64,000 bases of DNA, taken from Motacilla alba alba. Lineage: Eukaryota > Chordata > Aves > Passeriformes > Motacillidae. The DNA lies in the NCBI RefSeq assembly GCF_015832195.1, contig NC_052027.1, positions 17,892,688-17,956,687 on the forward strand. Direction: 5' to 3'. A model generated the notes under the pieces. It searched no databases, was not told where the DNA came from, and saw only the letters and a list, made by a program, of their open reading frames with translations. Below, piece after piece: positions 34,801-47,570 of the stretch (position 1 is the first letter of the stretch; the number at the start of each line of letters is the position of its first letter). The position numbers and the translations under genes were made by a program.

Positions 34801-37210
34801 ACTGTGCTCAGACTGTTAAAAAAAAAAAAAGGGACTCTCTGCTGCAAAGCTTGAATTGCTGCCTATTGCTTTGGTTATCTTCTTATAAATCTTAATATGG
34901 CTGTTCAATTGAAGCAAGCACAGTTAGGATGCCATTCCCTACCTTGGGATGGATCCTCCCCTCCAGCAATGTTTTCAAAATAATGAAAAAAAGAAGCAGC
35001 AATCTGAGGAAGGCACATATAAAATCTGCAATGCAGAAATAGGATTATATATTTATCTGAGTTCTCATGTAGACAGATGATTAATACAGTACCAGCTACA
35101 GGGTTTATAGCTTGGTATATCATTAAGGTTCCCTGTAACTCTAATGTGAACAGATAATAAATTAAGCGTCCTCGTCCCTGCCCTTGTCCTCCTTTTTCTA
35201 GTTTAGAAATACACTTGGAAGTTTTAATCTGAAAACGTAATTCTGGTACCAGAACTGAGGTTGGAAAGGAATGAAAGGAAAAATGGAAGACATCTGAAGT
35301 GGTTTCTTTCTTGAACCTTTTTAAGACTTAAAATTGAGTGCACGAGGTCTTGGCATACAAGCCTCATTTACATATCTGCTTTAGGATTAGGACGGGATCT
35401 TGAAAAATGTTGCTAGGAAAGTATTTTTGGTTTGTTTTTTTTTCCCCACTTGTTCTAGAAAACCTAAATACAATTTCTTAATTGGGTCCAGCTGCCTTCT
35501 AAGGAAATCTTGTTCCCCTCCTTTACCTCATCTGGAGCAGATGAAAGCTGCTGATACAGGACATGTTAAAGTTTTTAGTATCAATCAGGTAAACAGCAGT
35601 GTTTTCTGAGCTTTAATTGCCAAACCCTGAGAGAAGAATAATTGCAATATTTAAATTACACCTGAATTAGGATGCTATGAAAGAACAAATATTAAATTAA
35701 GTAGAAACAGCCAAACATATTCCTTTTAAAGAAGGCACTTTATAGTGAGAGACAGTCCTGGTGAGCTCAGTGCTGTTGTGGGCACTGGGAATCAAAGAGG
35801 ATTAGGGTCTGGGATCCTCTGGAAAGCCTCTGTGCTGGATTTATCCCATCAGAGAACTAACCCTGCTGCCTCTAGGCACAGCATGACCCGGGGTTGTGGC
35901 AGTGGCAGCAAATCAGAGTGGGCTGGCAGTGCTGGAAGGGCTGTCACTGACCCTGCATCATGCAAAGGCTCCTGAAGGAGGGCACATTTCACAGGGAAGC
36001 TGGGGAAGAGTTCTGCCCGTGGCTGGATTAGGCAAGGGACAAATCCTTGCACATGGAGAAGAAAATCGGTATCTGTGTGTATGTACACATATGCACGTAT
36101 GCATCTCTGAAAGCACCCAAGCAGAGAGCAGTTGCTCTAAAATCCTTCTTGCTCGTTGGTTTACTGTGGAGTTTAATTCCATTCAAAGTTAATCTTGCAG
36201 TGGTTCACTTGAAAACAATACCAATTTTGTACTGCCTCCCACACACCAGATCCACTCCCTTCCTCAGTAATTCTTGTTTGACCTCACAGCTGGTTCTCCA
36301 GAAACTTTCCTCCCAGCTGCCAGATATTTCTATTCAGGAGTTACCCTCAGGAGCAGCAGCACATTTCCATGTTGGTCTGGCTTTTGTGTTTGTTCTGTAG
36401 TGAACACAGAGCCTCAAAGCTTGAGGCCTAACTTAATTCAAAATTTTGTATGGATTTGACTTTCTCTCCCATGACTCTGCTTTTTTACAGCCACCAAGTT
36501 CCACCACAGCAGTAAGAAAACAAATACAGGAATGCTGGCGATTACTTGAGATAAAAATTTCTTCTTGAGAGCTGTGGAGTTCATTCCTGCAGAGGACTGA
36601 ACAGACCAGGGAATGAACCACATGCCCCATTAAATCACAGAGCACCAAACATCTGTGGTGGTGGCCGTAAGGGTTCCATGAATCTGGTTTTAGTTCTGGA
36701 AGGAAGAGGGAGGAGATCCTACTCTTTTTCACCTGGGAGAAAACAAATAAAAGCTTTATAGAAATAGGGAATCCTCCCAAACCTGTTATTATTATTTATT
36801 ATTCCCTCAAACCTATTATTACATGACTTAAACTGAAGATCCATCAGTTTCCATGGGAAAGGCAGGAGGTGGGATATTCCATGTGCACCCATAAGAAACA
36901 GCCTTGTAAGGAAAAGGAATGTAGACCAGAGGCAGTGGTTTTGGAGGGTTTTTAATCCACGTGGAAGATGGAAAAAATCTCATTGTAATTAAGGTATTTC
37001 CGAGGATCTCTGTTATCAGTGGCAAATAATTTTGTCTGCAAACAGGTCTTGACCCTGGCAAGCCCCAGGGGTGTTTCTGTGCGAGTTTCTGGGTGCAGCT
37101 GTAGGAGCCAGCGATGGAAGAAGGGTTTTGTGGCCCGTGCAGACACCCCAGCACCGCCAGGCTCTTACCCAAGGAGTGCAGTAAACACACCAACAACTGG
37201 TGACAGGCAA
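31836..37210. other. Unique non-coding DNA
   Basis: No gene or transposon end recognised. AT-rich, apparently single-copy DNA at 31.86-32.4 kb, a GC-richer patch at 32.55-33.68 kb with overlapping frames of up to 114 codons in all directions, then AT-rich DNA to 37 kb. An A-run of about 13 lies at 34819-34831. The frames at 33.98-34.35 kb and 36.0-36.8 kb have no recognisable domain. Confidence 0.5.
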
Positions 37211-37440
37211 ATCACAGAATTCACAGAATGACCAGGCTGGAAGAGACCTTAAAGACCATCGAGTCCAACCCAGCCTCAACGCCTCAACTAAACCCTGGCA
37301 CCCAGTGCCACATCCAGGCTTTGTTAAGCACGCCCAGGGATGGTGACTCCAGCACCTCCCCGGGCAGCCATTCCAGAAGAACTTTATCACTCCTTCTGTG
37401 AAAAACCACTCCAAACCTGATGTCTGATGGGAATATCTCT
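37211..37440 (-). mobile_element. CR1 LINE 3'-end fragment
   Basis: Begins ATCACAGAATTCACAGAATG, GGCTGGAAGAGACCTT and CATCGAGTCCAACCCA, the reverse complement of the CR1 3' end, with two copies of the CACAGAAT-type terminal repeat. It continues through CCCAGGGATGGTGACTCCAG and GGGCAGCCATTCCAGAA, then decays. The 234-codon minus-strand frame at 37016-37720 crosses this untranslated region and is therefore not a real gene. Confidence 0.92.
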
Positions 37441-40400
37441 TTGATGCATTCTCAGAACACTTCCAGAGTGGCAGAGCTGCTGTCCATCTGTCCTTCATCC
37501 CCCTGTGCAATCCCCAAGTCCCCAGAGCTTTGGGCAGCTTTTCCTGCCTGGAGCCTCCCCATGACAGCCCAGCAAAGCTGATTTTTAGCATGCATCTCTC
37601 TTCCTGTCTACCCAGAGGAGGGAGGCAATTTGCTGCATGCCTTTGCAGGACATTTTGAGAGGAATGTTGAGAATTTAGGTGGTGCTGGTTTAGCCTGTGC
37701 TTGGGTTTCTCCACAGGCATAGTCTCCCTGGAACTCTTTTGCCTGGGATTTCTTGCCTGACTGTGTGGAGCAGTCTCTCCCTGTTTTTCAGACTGATGGA
37801 TATATTGGTTGTTGCTTGTGGATCTATTTCAGCATCATCTGCTTTCATTAGCATTTTTGAACAAAGGAATGAATCAGAATAAATCACAACTAATAGAAAT
37901 ATAGGAACAGATTATCATTTTGCAAAGCTGAATTCTCTCAGAGGAGATTACGTATTTAAATTGAACAAATACAACTTCATAAATAAACTAAATTAAACAT
38001 CATCTAATTTTACTTTTGAAGCCAAGCAATTTTAATCCATACTCAGCTTCTTGTATAAATATTTCCCGACTCCGTTTTATTCTTTGAAGCATTCTTATTC
38101 ATATTTGAAAACCAAAAATGTGCCAAATTGAACCACAGTTGTGTATACTGAATAAATGTAAAAGCTTGGGTATATTACATAATAATCTGGGAGTTGGCAG
38201 GAGGCAGTGATTGTGTTTGTGAGTGTCCAAGTAGTGTAAAAACGCTTTTGCAGAACCTAATATTTGTCTCTAAAGCTCTCTGAATGATGGCGTGCCTGAA
38301 AAATCCTTTTCATAAATCCCTTATGTATCGTTCAAAAGGAAGCAATAGATGATTAGAAATCTATATATTTCCCCAGGGATAATTGATGCAGAAACTGTGG
38401 TGCTTCAAGCGTTGCCCACCTGGTCTGGATTGTGAGCAAATTCCAGTTGGAATTCCTGATGGAAGGGCTGTTTTACTGCAGAACTAACTCTTAGAACTGG
38501 GAGAATTTCAACCCCCCCAGATATGTCGCTGTGAGATTGGAAATGTGCTTCATCAATCATCTTATTAGGCAAGAAGAACCTTCTTAAAAAAAAGAAAAAA
38601 AAGTGGTGATAAGGTTGAAGAATTCTTGTTAAATGTTTCAAAGCTGGAATATAATTTCAGTCCACCCTGCATTCTGTCTACAAACCACAATCAAAAGCCA
38701 TTTTCCAGAAAAGGCTTAAATGCAGTTCCTTCTGCATGTTCATTCAATCACTGCGTGCAGTTTGCAGACCTGACCTGTCCAATGACTTCAGGGGCTGAAA
38801 ATGGTTAACAGTGCTTTTCAAAAATACTGCTTTTCTAAGTAAATCAAATCTAAAGTTACCAAGAACTTGATTTTCCTCTAATATTTTGAAGAGAGGATGA
38901 AACAAGAGAAGTGAAATAAATCTTCATCTTTTTCCTGGTTTTAATATTGAGCCATTTATTTATGAAACTTTATATAATGGTCAAAAAAATCTTACAGGTA
39001 AGATTTATTTTCATAATAAAATCATTAAAATGGATAGTTTGGGTAAAAATTCTGCTTTTCCTACCACAGTGAGATTTTTCTGGGAATAGTTGAACACAGC
39101 TTTTCCCTGTGGTTGATGTGAGCATTTGCTGTGTGTAGCAAAAATCCAGTAGAGCTTTGGGATTGTAGATTAATGGGAGGGCTGGAATGGCTGGGTTTGT
39201 TCTTCAGAATGCAAAGCAGCCAGGAAGGGGGTGAGGAAATTTAGGCTGCTGCTGTTTGTTCCATCTTCCATTACAAACGAAAGCTCCTGGCTGGGAATTT
39301 TATCACGTAGCAAATGACAAAAATGCTGGAGTTGGCTCTAAGTGCAGGCAGGTCCTGCTGAAATCCGAGGAAATTCCACTTCCCTGGTGAAATATGCAGC
39401 CCTGGATAGAGGAAGGTTCCTGAGGGTGCGGTGAGCACTCCTGCAGCAGTGCTGCTCCACGTTCTCAGGGTGTCCTCGAGTAAGTTTGCAGGGATGGTGA
39501 GATGAGAGGAGGGATAATTTCATTAGGAGAATGCAGCAAGGAGTGGTTCAAGAGCTGCACGGAGACATTTTGCAAGTGAAATGTTCCAGCAGTCCTGTAT
39601 CTTGGAAATATCACCCATAATCAAGTATTTGTCACCAGGTTATGTGCTGGTGACAAGTTATGTGCTCTTCAGGCTGGGACCAGTGGGAGAGGTCAGCTGC
39701 AATGGGAAATGTGTATAGAACATTAAATGAAAAGGATTTTCTGCAAATAGCCCTTACTAGATTTTGATAATTCTTGCAAAGCAAAAATTTGCCATAAAAA
39801 GTTTGGTATTTTTTGGTAGTGCCTCTACCTGCAGAGAAAGAAATGTGAGAGCATAATTTAATGTAAATCATCAAAACAATATTTTGATTCTTCTCCTGTG
39901 GACTGCAATTGTCCCCTTGCCACCAAACTCCTGGATGCATTCCAGTCTTTATGAACATACCTGTTGTTCTGGACATTATTAGATCCTATCCATCAACTGT
40001 TAGCTGCAAGAGCAGATTTTTGCATATTCAGACCTTCCAAACATTGCTTACAAATGAAAAAGGCTGATAAATCCCTGTATTTTTTGATAGACAAAATGTA
40101 GTCTGACCTTTAGTGGTTTAGTCACCATTCCACATATAAAATATATTTATCATTTAAAAATGATTCTTCTCAAACAGCTGTTTTTTACAGCATGACAGGT
40201 GTTTGATATTTGAATAATCGAGGCATGGAAAGTGTGGTGCTGCCTAGGATTCAGACTAACATCTTGGTCTAGAACATTAAATACTATCTTATGCACAAAA
40301 TGTTAATTATTTTATTAAATCTGTGTGCATGAATCATTCCCTGACACAAGGTAATGTACTTGTAACTCAAAATAACCTCATTTGAGCAAATGTTTCTAAT

Positions 40401-40819
40401 CAAGGGGAAGTGGCCTGGCATGATGCTGCAGAATGGTTGGCCAGAGTTGTGCAAAGAATATTTTTAACTGTGTTTTTTGGGGCTTGGTGAGGTTCCTGGG
40501 GGAATTCTGACAAAGCCACTGGTGAGGGTGGTGCTGTCTGGTGCCTTTACTGGGACCAGGTGGGTAAAAGCCAGCAGGAGGGAATGCCAGGACCAGTGTC
40601 AGACTGGGATTGTGGCCTGGCCATGCTGGGAGCTCTGTGCCTGTGACTCCTGTGCTGTCACTGAGAGCTGGCCTCAGCAGGCTGCTCTGGAGGGAAATAT
40701 TCCATATAGACCTTGCCACTGTGTAATTTCCCTTGCTTGCTGCCCAGGGGGATGCAGATCTGCTGCGGGCTCTGCAGAGGGATGGGGACAGCCTGGATCC
40801 CTGGGCTGGGGACAGCGGG
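37441..40819. other. Unique AT-rich non-coding DNA
   Basis: No gene recognised. The stretch 37.85-38.4 kb is very AT-rich and repeat-poor. From about 40.48 kb the GC content climbs towards the CR1 element; the start of that element could lie somewhat left of 40820. Confidence 0.5.
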
Positions 40820-41560
40820 GCGAGGGACAGCCAGGCCAAGTGTCCTGGGGTCACACCAATCCCTGCAGCTCCAGGCTGGGGATGAGCAGCTGGAAAGGTG
40901 GGAAAGGCCCTGGGAGTGCTGGGGACAGTGGCTGGACACGAGCCCAGGGGAGCCCAGGGGTGCCCAGGGGTGCCCAGGGGTGCCCAGGTGGCAAGAGGCC
41001 AGTGCTGGACTGTGCCAGCCCCGGGGTGGCAGCAGGACCAGGGCAGGGATTGTCCCCTGAGCTGGCCCTGCTGAGGCACCACCCCAAACCCTGGGGCAGT
41101 GCTGGGCCCCTCACAAGAGGGACCTGGAGGGGGTCCAGGGGGTCCAGGGCAGGGAGCAGAGCCGGGAATGGGCTGCAGCACCAGGAGGGGCTGAGGGAGC
41201 TGGGAAGGGGCTCAGGCTGGAGAAAGGGAGGCTCAGGGGGGACCTTGTGGCTCTGCACAGCTCCTGACAGGAGGGGACAGCCGGGGGGTCGGGCTGTGCT
41301 CCCAGGAACAGGGATAGGAGCAGAGGGAACAGCCTCAGGCTGGGCCAGGGGAGGTTTAGACTGGGGAAGTGAAAAAAAAGTCACTAAAATAGTGGTCAGG
41401 CATTGGGACAGCTGCCCAGGGAAATGGTGGAGTCACCATTCCTGGTCATTTTCAAAAAGCATCTAGATGTGGCACTTGGGGACATGGTTAAGTGGTGACA
41501 ACTCTTGGATTCAGTGCTCTCCAAGGGCTTTTCCAACCTAAACAGTTCCATCCTGTTCTG
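40820..41560 (+). mobile_element. CR1 LINE, 3' part with ORF2 remnant
   Basis: A sense-strand CR1 copy. Landmarks in order are GGCCAAGTGTCCTGGG, CCAGGCTGGGGATGAGCAGC, GGCTGGACACGAGCC, GGGCCCCTCACAAGAGGGAC, GAGGGGCTGAGGGAGCTGGG, GGCTCAGGGGGGACCTTGTG, CCAGGGGAGGTTTAGACTGG, GCTGCCCAGGGAAATGGTGG, GATGTGGCACTTGGGGACAT and CTTTTCCAACCTAAACAG. These correspond to the last part of ORF2 and the 3' untranslated region. The long frames here (329 codons plus, 261 and 177 minus) come from the GC-rich, CpG-depleted remnant and are not genes. Frameshifts and a tandem expansion at 40941 break the original ORF2. Confidence 0.88.
40941..40988. repeat. 10-bp tandem repeat (TGCCCAGGGG)n inside CR1
   Basis: Five copies of AGCCCAGGGG/TGCCCAGGGG head to tail. 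They sit where CR1 ORF2 normally has a single TGTGCCCAGGTGGC, so the array arose by local duplication after, or during, insertion. The 10-bp unit also shifts the frame. Confidence 0.9.
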
Positions 41561-42320
41561 GAGAAAATGTTCCCAAAGCTGAGTAAAAGTGGAAATCCTA
41601 ATGATAAGCTGAGTCAGAATATTTTTCTTAAGTGATCCCATTAACCCTGTGGCCTCCCCAAAACCTTCATTCATTCTGAGATATCTTACCTCAGCTTTTG
41701 AGCAGTAATTTGTGCTACAAAGGAATAGATACCATCGGCAGCACTTGGCAGTGCCCTACATAGTAATTAGGATCATGACCAGTAAATTAATCAGAGGTTA
41801 AAGAAAGAACTCCGAAACCTGAATTTATTAGAATTGCTTATTTTTTATGAATTTTTAATTAGGTCTATCTAAAGCATTTCACCCTTTATTTTCCTGTACC
41901 ATTTACTAACTGTTTGTTATGCCATGTTTTTTCAATCATATCTGTTTTCCAGAGGTTTAACCTGAATTATTTTTATTTAACCTCAGTTATCTTTGTAGTG
42001 CAGCTACACTAGATGAGGCGTTGGACATAGATGTGTACAGTGCATCTTGACAAAACTAGCCAAAACAATTCTGAGTGACAGATTTGCAGGTTATTCATAA
42101 AAAAATCCTTGGTAAAGAAACTGGACAATGGGGAGAGAGGGAAATAACTCTGTATTTTGGGTTTATCTCTAATCTAAAGAGAACCAGCACAGCTGGAGTT
42201 CATTGCATGTGCTTCCTAAAGAGCTCTTGTCATTTCTTCCTCTGTTCATGGACTTTGCAGCTTTTCCATGGTAATGATTAAAGTTTGTGCAGTGCCTTGG
42301 TTTGGAGTGGCTGGGCCCGT
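41561..42320. other. Non-coding AT-rich DNA
   Basis: No gene or repeat family recognised between the CR1 copy and the ATTG-type tandem repeat. Confidence 0.5.
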
Positions 42321-42420
42321 TTGAATGTTGTTATTGAATGTTGTTATTTAGTATTGTTATTGAATATCATTATTGAATACTGTTATGGAATTTTATGGAA
42401 TATTGATATTGAATATTGTT
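42321..42420. repeat. Degenerate AT-rich tandem repeat
   Basis: About six imperfect copies of a roughly 15-17-bp unit of the type TTGAATGTTGTTATTG, drifting to TTGAATATCATTA and GGAATATTGATATTG. The drift suggests an old array no longer expanding. Confidence 0.8.
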
Positions 42421-45400
42421 ACCAGCCCCTGGAACTCTGCTGCTTTTGAGGAGTTTGTGTGTGTGGCATGCACAGCCTGTACATGAAATAAATCCTGCCT
42501 GTAAATAGTTATCAGGGAATGGTATCAGGGTCTTGTGGGGCCAAGCACCCAGCAAAGATGGGATCAAACACAGGGCCACCAGACCCATTCCCAGAGGGAA
42601 TGAAGTGTTTGCTGCCTAGGGAATAAACAGAGCCTCCATCCTGAGACACACTGGCAATTCTTAGGAATTTCTGTTCTGCTGGGCACTTTTTTTCAGGTGC
42701 TGAGGGATTCACTTTTCCCTTTAAAGCAGTTGATTGAAACTTTATTTTTTGGGTGAAGTCTAACAGTGATAAATAATTTGGATATGATCTTAGAGTTATC
42801 ACTTCTCTGGATGTGAAGATCTTCCAGAGCTCCACACAGAATTTGAAATCCACCCAAGTATTTTCATATGTTTGCTCTTGGCTTTAACCCTTTTCTGAAT
42901 GTTTGGAGATATATATAATATATTTCTACTAAAGAAAAAAAAACCTAATTACTTTTAAAACATACATGAGCTGGCTATCAGATACCTCTTTAAAGTCATT
43001 TCTTTTCAACAGTATTTTCTGGGCAAGAAAAACATCACTACCACATGCATTTCAGCTATGGAAAAAAACCTGTGGAAAACCAGCTAGGCAAATAATAATG
43101 GACTTTTGGACCATTCTCCAGATGAGACATTTCATTTCATGCAAATTCAGACTACAGCCTTTAGGATATAGTTTATTACAGAAGGAGCAGATGAATATTT
43201 TTCTTTTCTTTGATCCTGATTTTATTTATGTTCTGCTTCAGGTAACTCGGTACTTAGGAGCTCAAGCAAAGTGGTAATACACATTCTTCCAATGTCACAT
43301 TTCATCTCATGTTTTACTTTTCTCTATTTTTCTTTCAAAAAAGGCTCTTTCTCATGCTTATGAAGATTTAACTAGAAATTGAATTTTTGAAATGTGGGAC
43401 AGTTGTCAAAATCCAAGTTAATCCAAGTTTTGTATGGCTAGCAGACAACAGAGAAAAGGGAAAACCCAGAATGCACATTGGACACAGAACTGGGAATTCT
43501 ATAAAGCTGATTTAAATTTTTTTTAAAGAACTATATATTTATGTATGCAGATATTTTTGAAAATGAGAAGCATGGACAAGTATAGACAATACCTTATGAT
43601 GGTTTGAGCACAGGTAATTTATACCAGAATATTGAATAACGGCACTTGCCCAACTTTGAGCGCTGAGTTTGGCACTTTTAACATTCCCCAAACACTTCAT
43701 GACAGTGTGTGTATTCCTATTTATACTTATAAATGTGTCCAAAAGCCTTGGGGTTTTTTAAGGAATGCTTTCTGAGTTACCTGACCAGCCTTGAGGTGTG
43801 TTTTATTGGAAGTTGATTTAAACATTAACCAGCTAAAATACAATGAATTATTAAGCAAAAGCTTGTTTAGCAAAGTGCTGTGAACCCACCAGGCATCATT
43901 GTTATGCCATTTTTTTTTTAATTGACAGGAATGAGGTTGTAAACAGCAGAATTTGTCCCAGATTGGCTTCAGTGCTGCCACCTGAAGTTATTTTAGGGCC
44001 TGGGGAGGAGAACTCCAGGCCCGGTGTTGTGCTCACACCTGCAGTGGTTTTGTGTCTCCCTCTGAGTGCAGCAAGGCTCTGCTTGGGCAGGGGGGGCTTT
44101 CAAGACAACTTGCAAAGATTTTTGTGATGCAAACCTTTGACAGATCCCCCCCAGGCAAGGACTTGTAGATGAAAATATAGTGATGAATTGTCAGGCAGTT
44201 ATTTGGAGTTTAAAAGGCTGAAAAAGCAGGGAGAAAGGAGGGATCTTCTTAAAGAAAGAGACTTTAAAAAGTCTTGGTGATTTCTTCTCTCAGTTCCTAC
44301 TTGGTGACAGCTGCTGCTCAGCAATTTTCTTCCTTTGTTTAGTCTTGATGAGCAGTGATGGGGGGTTTTTGGGTTGTTTTGTTGTTGTCTTCTAAAAATA
44401 ATTTTATTTATTCCTTTTGAGCATGAGCTGAAAACAGTTGGTGCTTCTGAATACCATGAAAGGTGGTGGGGAAGGAGCAGGTGATGCAGAGGGTTTGGTT
44501 GTGGTTCTGATATTGTATTGTTTTTTATTACCTCATATCAGGTATATTCTCAGTGAAGGGCTAAAGGCTAATTAGGCAAATATATCATTCATTAGGGATG
44601 GGTAAACCAGTCTGGAAAATCTAAGCAAGATAACAGAGTGCTCCAAATTGCAGCTAAGCAGAGTTTTGTCCATTGAAACCAAAGTTAAGGAGCTGTTTGG
44701 CTCAAATTAACTTGCTGAAGCTCCGTCCAGGGTTTTTCTGTTGCAATCGCATTATTGTCTTTCAGCTCATGAGAGGAGCATTCAGAACATTTCAATAGCA
44801 GTTCTGTTTCTTTTGTATTTTTATCTGTGGTTGATTCGCAGTGTGCTGGTTTGACAGAGCTGTTATTTCACATAAATATGTGGCTAAACAAGATGTTTTA
44901 CAAGCAAAGCAGCTTCTGAAATTGCTTGGAAGAACCTCTGAGATACTTTTCCATCAGTATCCGTGCTAATGGCTTGTGCTCCTTCTCATCAGACCCAGAG
45001 AGGGATTCAAATATTCAGGACAGTTGTCAGACCTTGTGAGTCCCTCCCCTCCATGAGCTTGGCTGTAACATGAAGATGAATTTGAGATTTGTCAGGGAAG
45101 GTGAGGATGGGCAGAGTTAGAAAATCCTCCTGTCCTGGGGAGAGCAGGGTGGACTGCAAGGGAAGGGCTTTGGATCAAGGGATGGAGAAGGAAACTTGCT
45201 TTGTGAGCATAACCTCGAATTTTGCCAGTGTATTGATAATAAATACAAGCATCTTCTACAGTGAAATGTCAGCCCTGTGTGACAGAAAATCTCGTGGAGT
45301 TCTTACAGACAGCCTGTGCTTGGCAGTGCTGAATGCAGAAGTGTACAGTGCTTTCAGATCCATCTTCATACCATGGGTATCAGAGTTCACTGGTTAAAAA

Positions 45401-47372
45401 TGGGAAACATCCCAAACGATGCTACTTATGCTGGGCCCCAAATAATTTAATTTAACTGTGCATTACTTCAGTTGTTATAGTATCAGCAAATAAAATAATC
45501 ACTTATGAGACATTTTTGCAGCAGATGACCAAAATGTTTTATTGCTCAATACCAATCACTGGATTAGGAAAATGGATTACAACTGTGAGTAATGAGTTCC
45601 TAAAGCCCCTGAATGATATGATTTCTGTAAATATCTGCTTGATTTCATTAACCTTGAGCATGCAGAGAAATAACTGACTGCAACATTCGCCTGTACCCTC
45701 CTGTTTTGTACTGAATTTACTCTGTATTTATTGATATACAGGGGAGTCACTCCAATGAATGGACTGGGTTGGAATAACTGAGCTAAAAAACTGCTGTACT
45801 TGGGCATGGTGCAGTTCTGCTCAGCCCCGTGCTTACAGCAAGTGAAGAGTGAGCTTGTAAAACAATAGCATGGAAAATGGAAAGAGTTTGTGTTTAGAGA
45901 GCCTCACTTAATATTTAATACAATCCTTAAATGATGTTTTCTGCCAACAACAGCCTTTTTAAGGTTTTGCCTGTAGGGATCTCTCACTCAGTGGAAGTTG
46001 AGTTATGAAATCAGGGTGCAGCTGCCATGGTGAAATGTTTGAATTAAGTCTCAGCGTAGTCACAGGAGTATTTTATCCTTTTCATGTGCACCTGTGGAGG
46101 GTTCACGGCTGGACTAGAACAGAGACATGTACTCAGTTTTCTCTGCCTGAAATAGCAAGTACACCAGTAATAAACTGTGAGTGAGGTGTAGTCCTCTTCT
46201 CCTCTGTCTGATCTAAAGGTTTGAAATGTTTTTCTCAGATTTGAGTGGTAAATTATAACTTCAGTATGGGTCCAACTGGGAGACCAGTCCTGTAGGCACA
46301 AACTCTCTAAGTCATGTGATGAAAAATATCCTGTCTGCAAGTGGGGAAGAAAAGCCTTAAGAATAATAAGGCTGGTAATTAAGCTTGTTAACAGTGCCAG
46401 TTTGGGGGAATTGTTTTGAGGGGTAAATGATCTGCAGGACCATCTGCATTGGTATAGAACTGCAATACTCTTCACACACTTTTCTGCTGTGGGGTATTTG
46501 CCTTTCAAATTACCTTTGCTGACTAGATGGGCTTACAGCACTGAAAATAGGCCTTTAGGGGCTGGTAACTGTGTGACTAACTCACAAAACTGCTCATGGA
46601 AAAACCTGCCATGAGTACCCTGCCTTTGGACCAGCTCGGAGCTGCTGTGCTCATTGTAAGGGCAGCCATGGGCAGTGTGGTTTGAACTGAAGACTCTGAT
46701 TTTCTGTGCATTTAGCATCTTCCCTGATGCTGTAAATGGGAGGCTGCAGCTCCATTTAGCAGGAAAATGCCCCATCCTTGCGCCAGCACGTCCCTCCCTG
46801 CTGGAACCTGCTGTCTCCACCGAGTGTGTCCCACCTGCAGGTGCAGCAATTCCTGGGAAAATGGACACCACGAGGGAGAGGGGCAAACCCTGTCAGCTCA
46901 GCTCCTGCAGCCTCTTCTGAGCAGTGATCCTGTGCAGAATGTATGGAAAACTGCTCCTCAGGTCGTTCAGAGCAGGAATGGGCCCTGGACAGAGGCATAA
47001 GGGGTGCAGAAGATGGATGGGCTTGAGGGACCTAAATTCCACCCCCCAGCATATGGAATAAAGGGATTCCTGTGGAGATCAGCACTGCAGACACAGCTGC
47101 TCCTTCTCCACCTTGCTGTCTCATCCCTTGGTTGCTGCCTCTTGCAGCAGCTGTGGTGAAGATATCAATGATCCCACTTTTGCTTTAGGGTTTGCCAAAC
47201 TTTTCTCTTTAGAGACCTCGTCCTAAGAACAAAATCCCTAACTCCCGAGGTTTGCTTTAGGCCTGGATTGATCCTGAATCTTTGTGGTCCTGGCAGTCAG
47301 ATCTTTGTGCAGCTGAGGGGGAAAGACAGGGAAGGAGTCCTTGAAAACTCCCCAGCTTTGTGTGAGAAATGA
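42421..47372. other. Unique non-coding DNA
   Basis: No gene recognised over about 5 kb. Frames of 102-154 codons (42.5-42.85, 42.97-43.28, 45.09-45.40, 46.04-46.51 kb) have no domain, signal peptide or splice context I can support, and AT-rich chance frames of this size are expected. A GC-richer patch lies at 46.75-47.0 kb. The right-hand 100 bp may be flanking DNA of the LTR-like repeat. Confidence 0.5.
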
Positions 47373-47570
47373 TGTTGGAGTTCTGGATGCTGAGAATTTT
47401 AGACTTTCTGTGCTGACAGACTCTGACCCCCAAGAGAACACTTCATTTAGCCTGAGGCCATAGCAAAAACTTCCAAAATGGATTGATAACACTGAGATTA
47501 TGGGTGTGTGGTTGACTAGAAGTGTGTAATATCACAGAGTAGAAAACTTAGAGTTAGGGGTTTTAGAAAA
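47373..47570 (+). repeat. Unclassified LTR-like interspersed repeat, copy 2
   Basis: Inverted counterpart of 7361-7555. It starts abruptly at TGTTGGAGTTCTGGATGC and stays alignable to about TTTTAGAAAA, after which the two copies part. By eye the identity is roughly four bases in five, with a few small gaps. The TG start, the length and the lack of coding content suggest an LTR; the end and any target duplication could not be found. It is the only evidence in the window of this family besides copy 1. Confidence 0.65.

Noticed and set aside
37016..37720. 234-codon minus-strand frame
   Set aside because: It reads straight through the CR1 3' untranslated end at 37211-37440 and has no recognisable domain.
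40477..41466. 329-codon plus-strand open frame (longest in the window), plus 261- and 177-codon minus frames
   Set aside because: It overlaps a degraded CR1 element whose true ORF2 remnant is frame-shifted; the product is Gly/Trp/Ser/Arg-rich with no domain.
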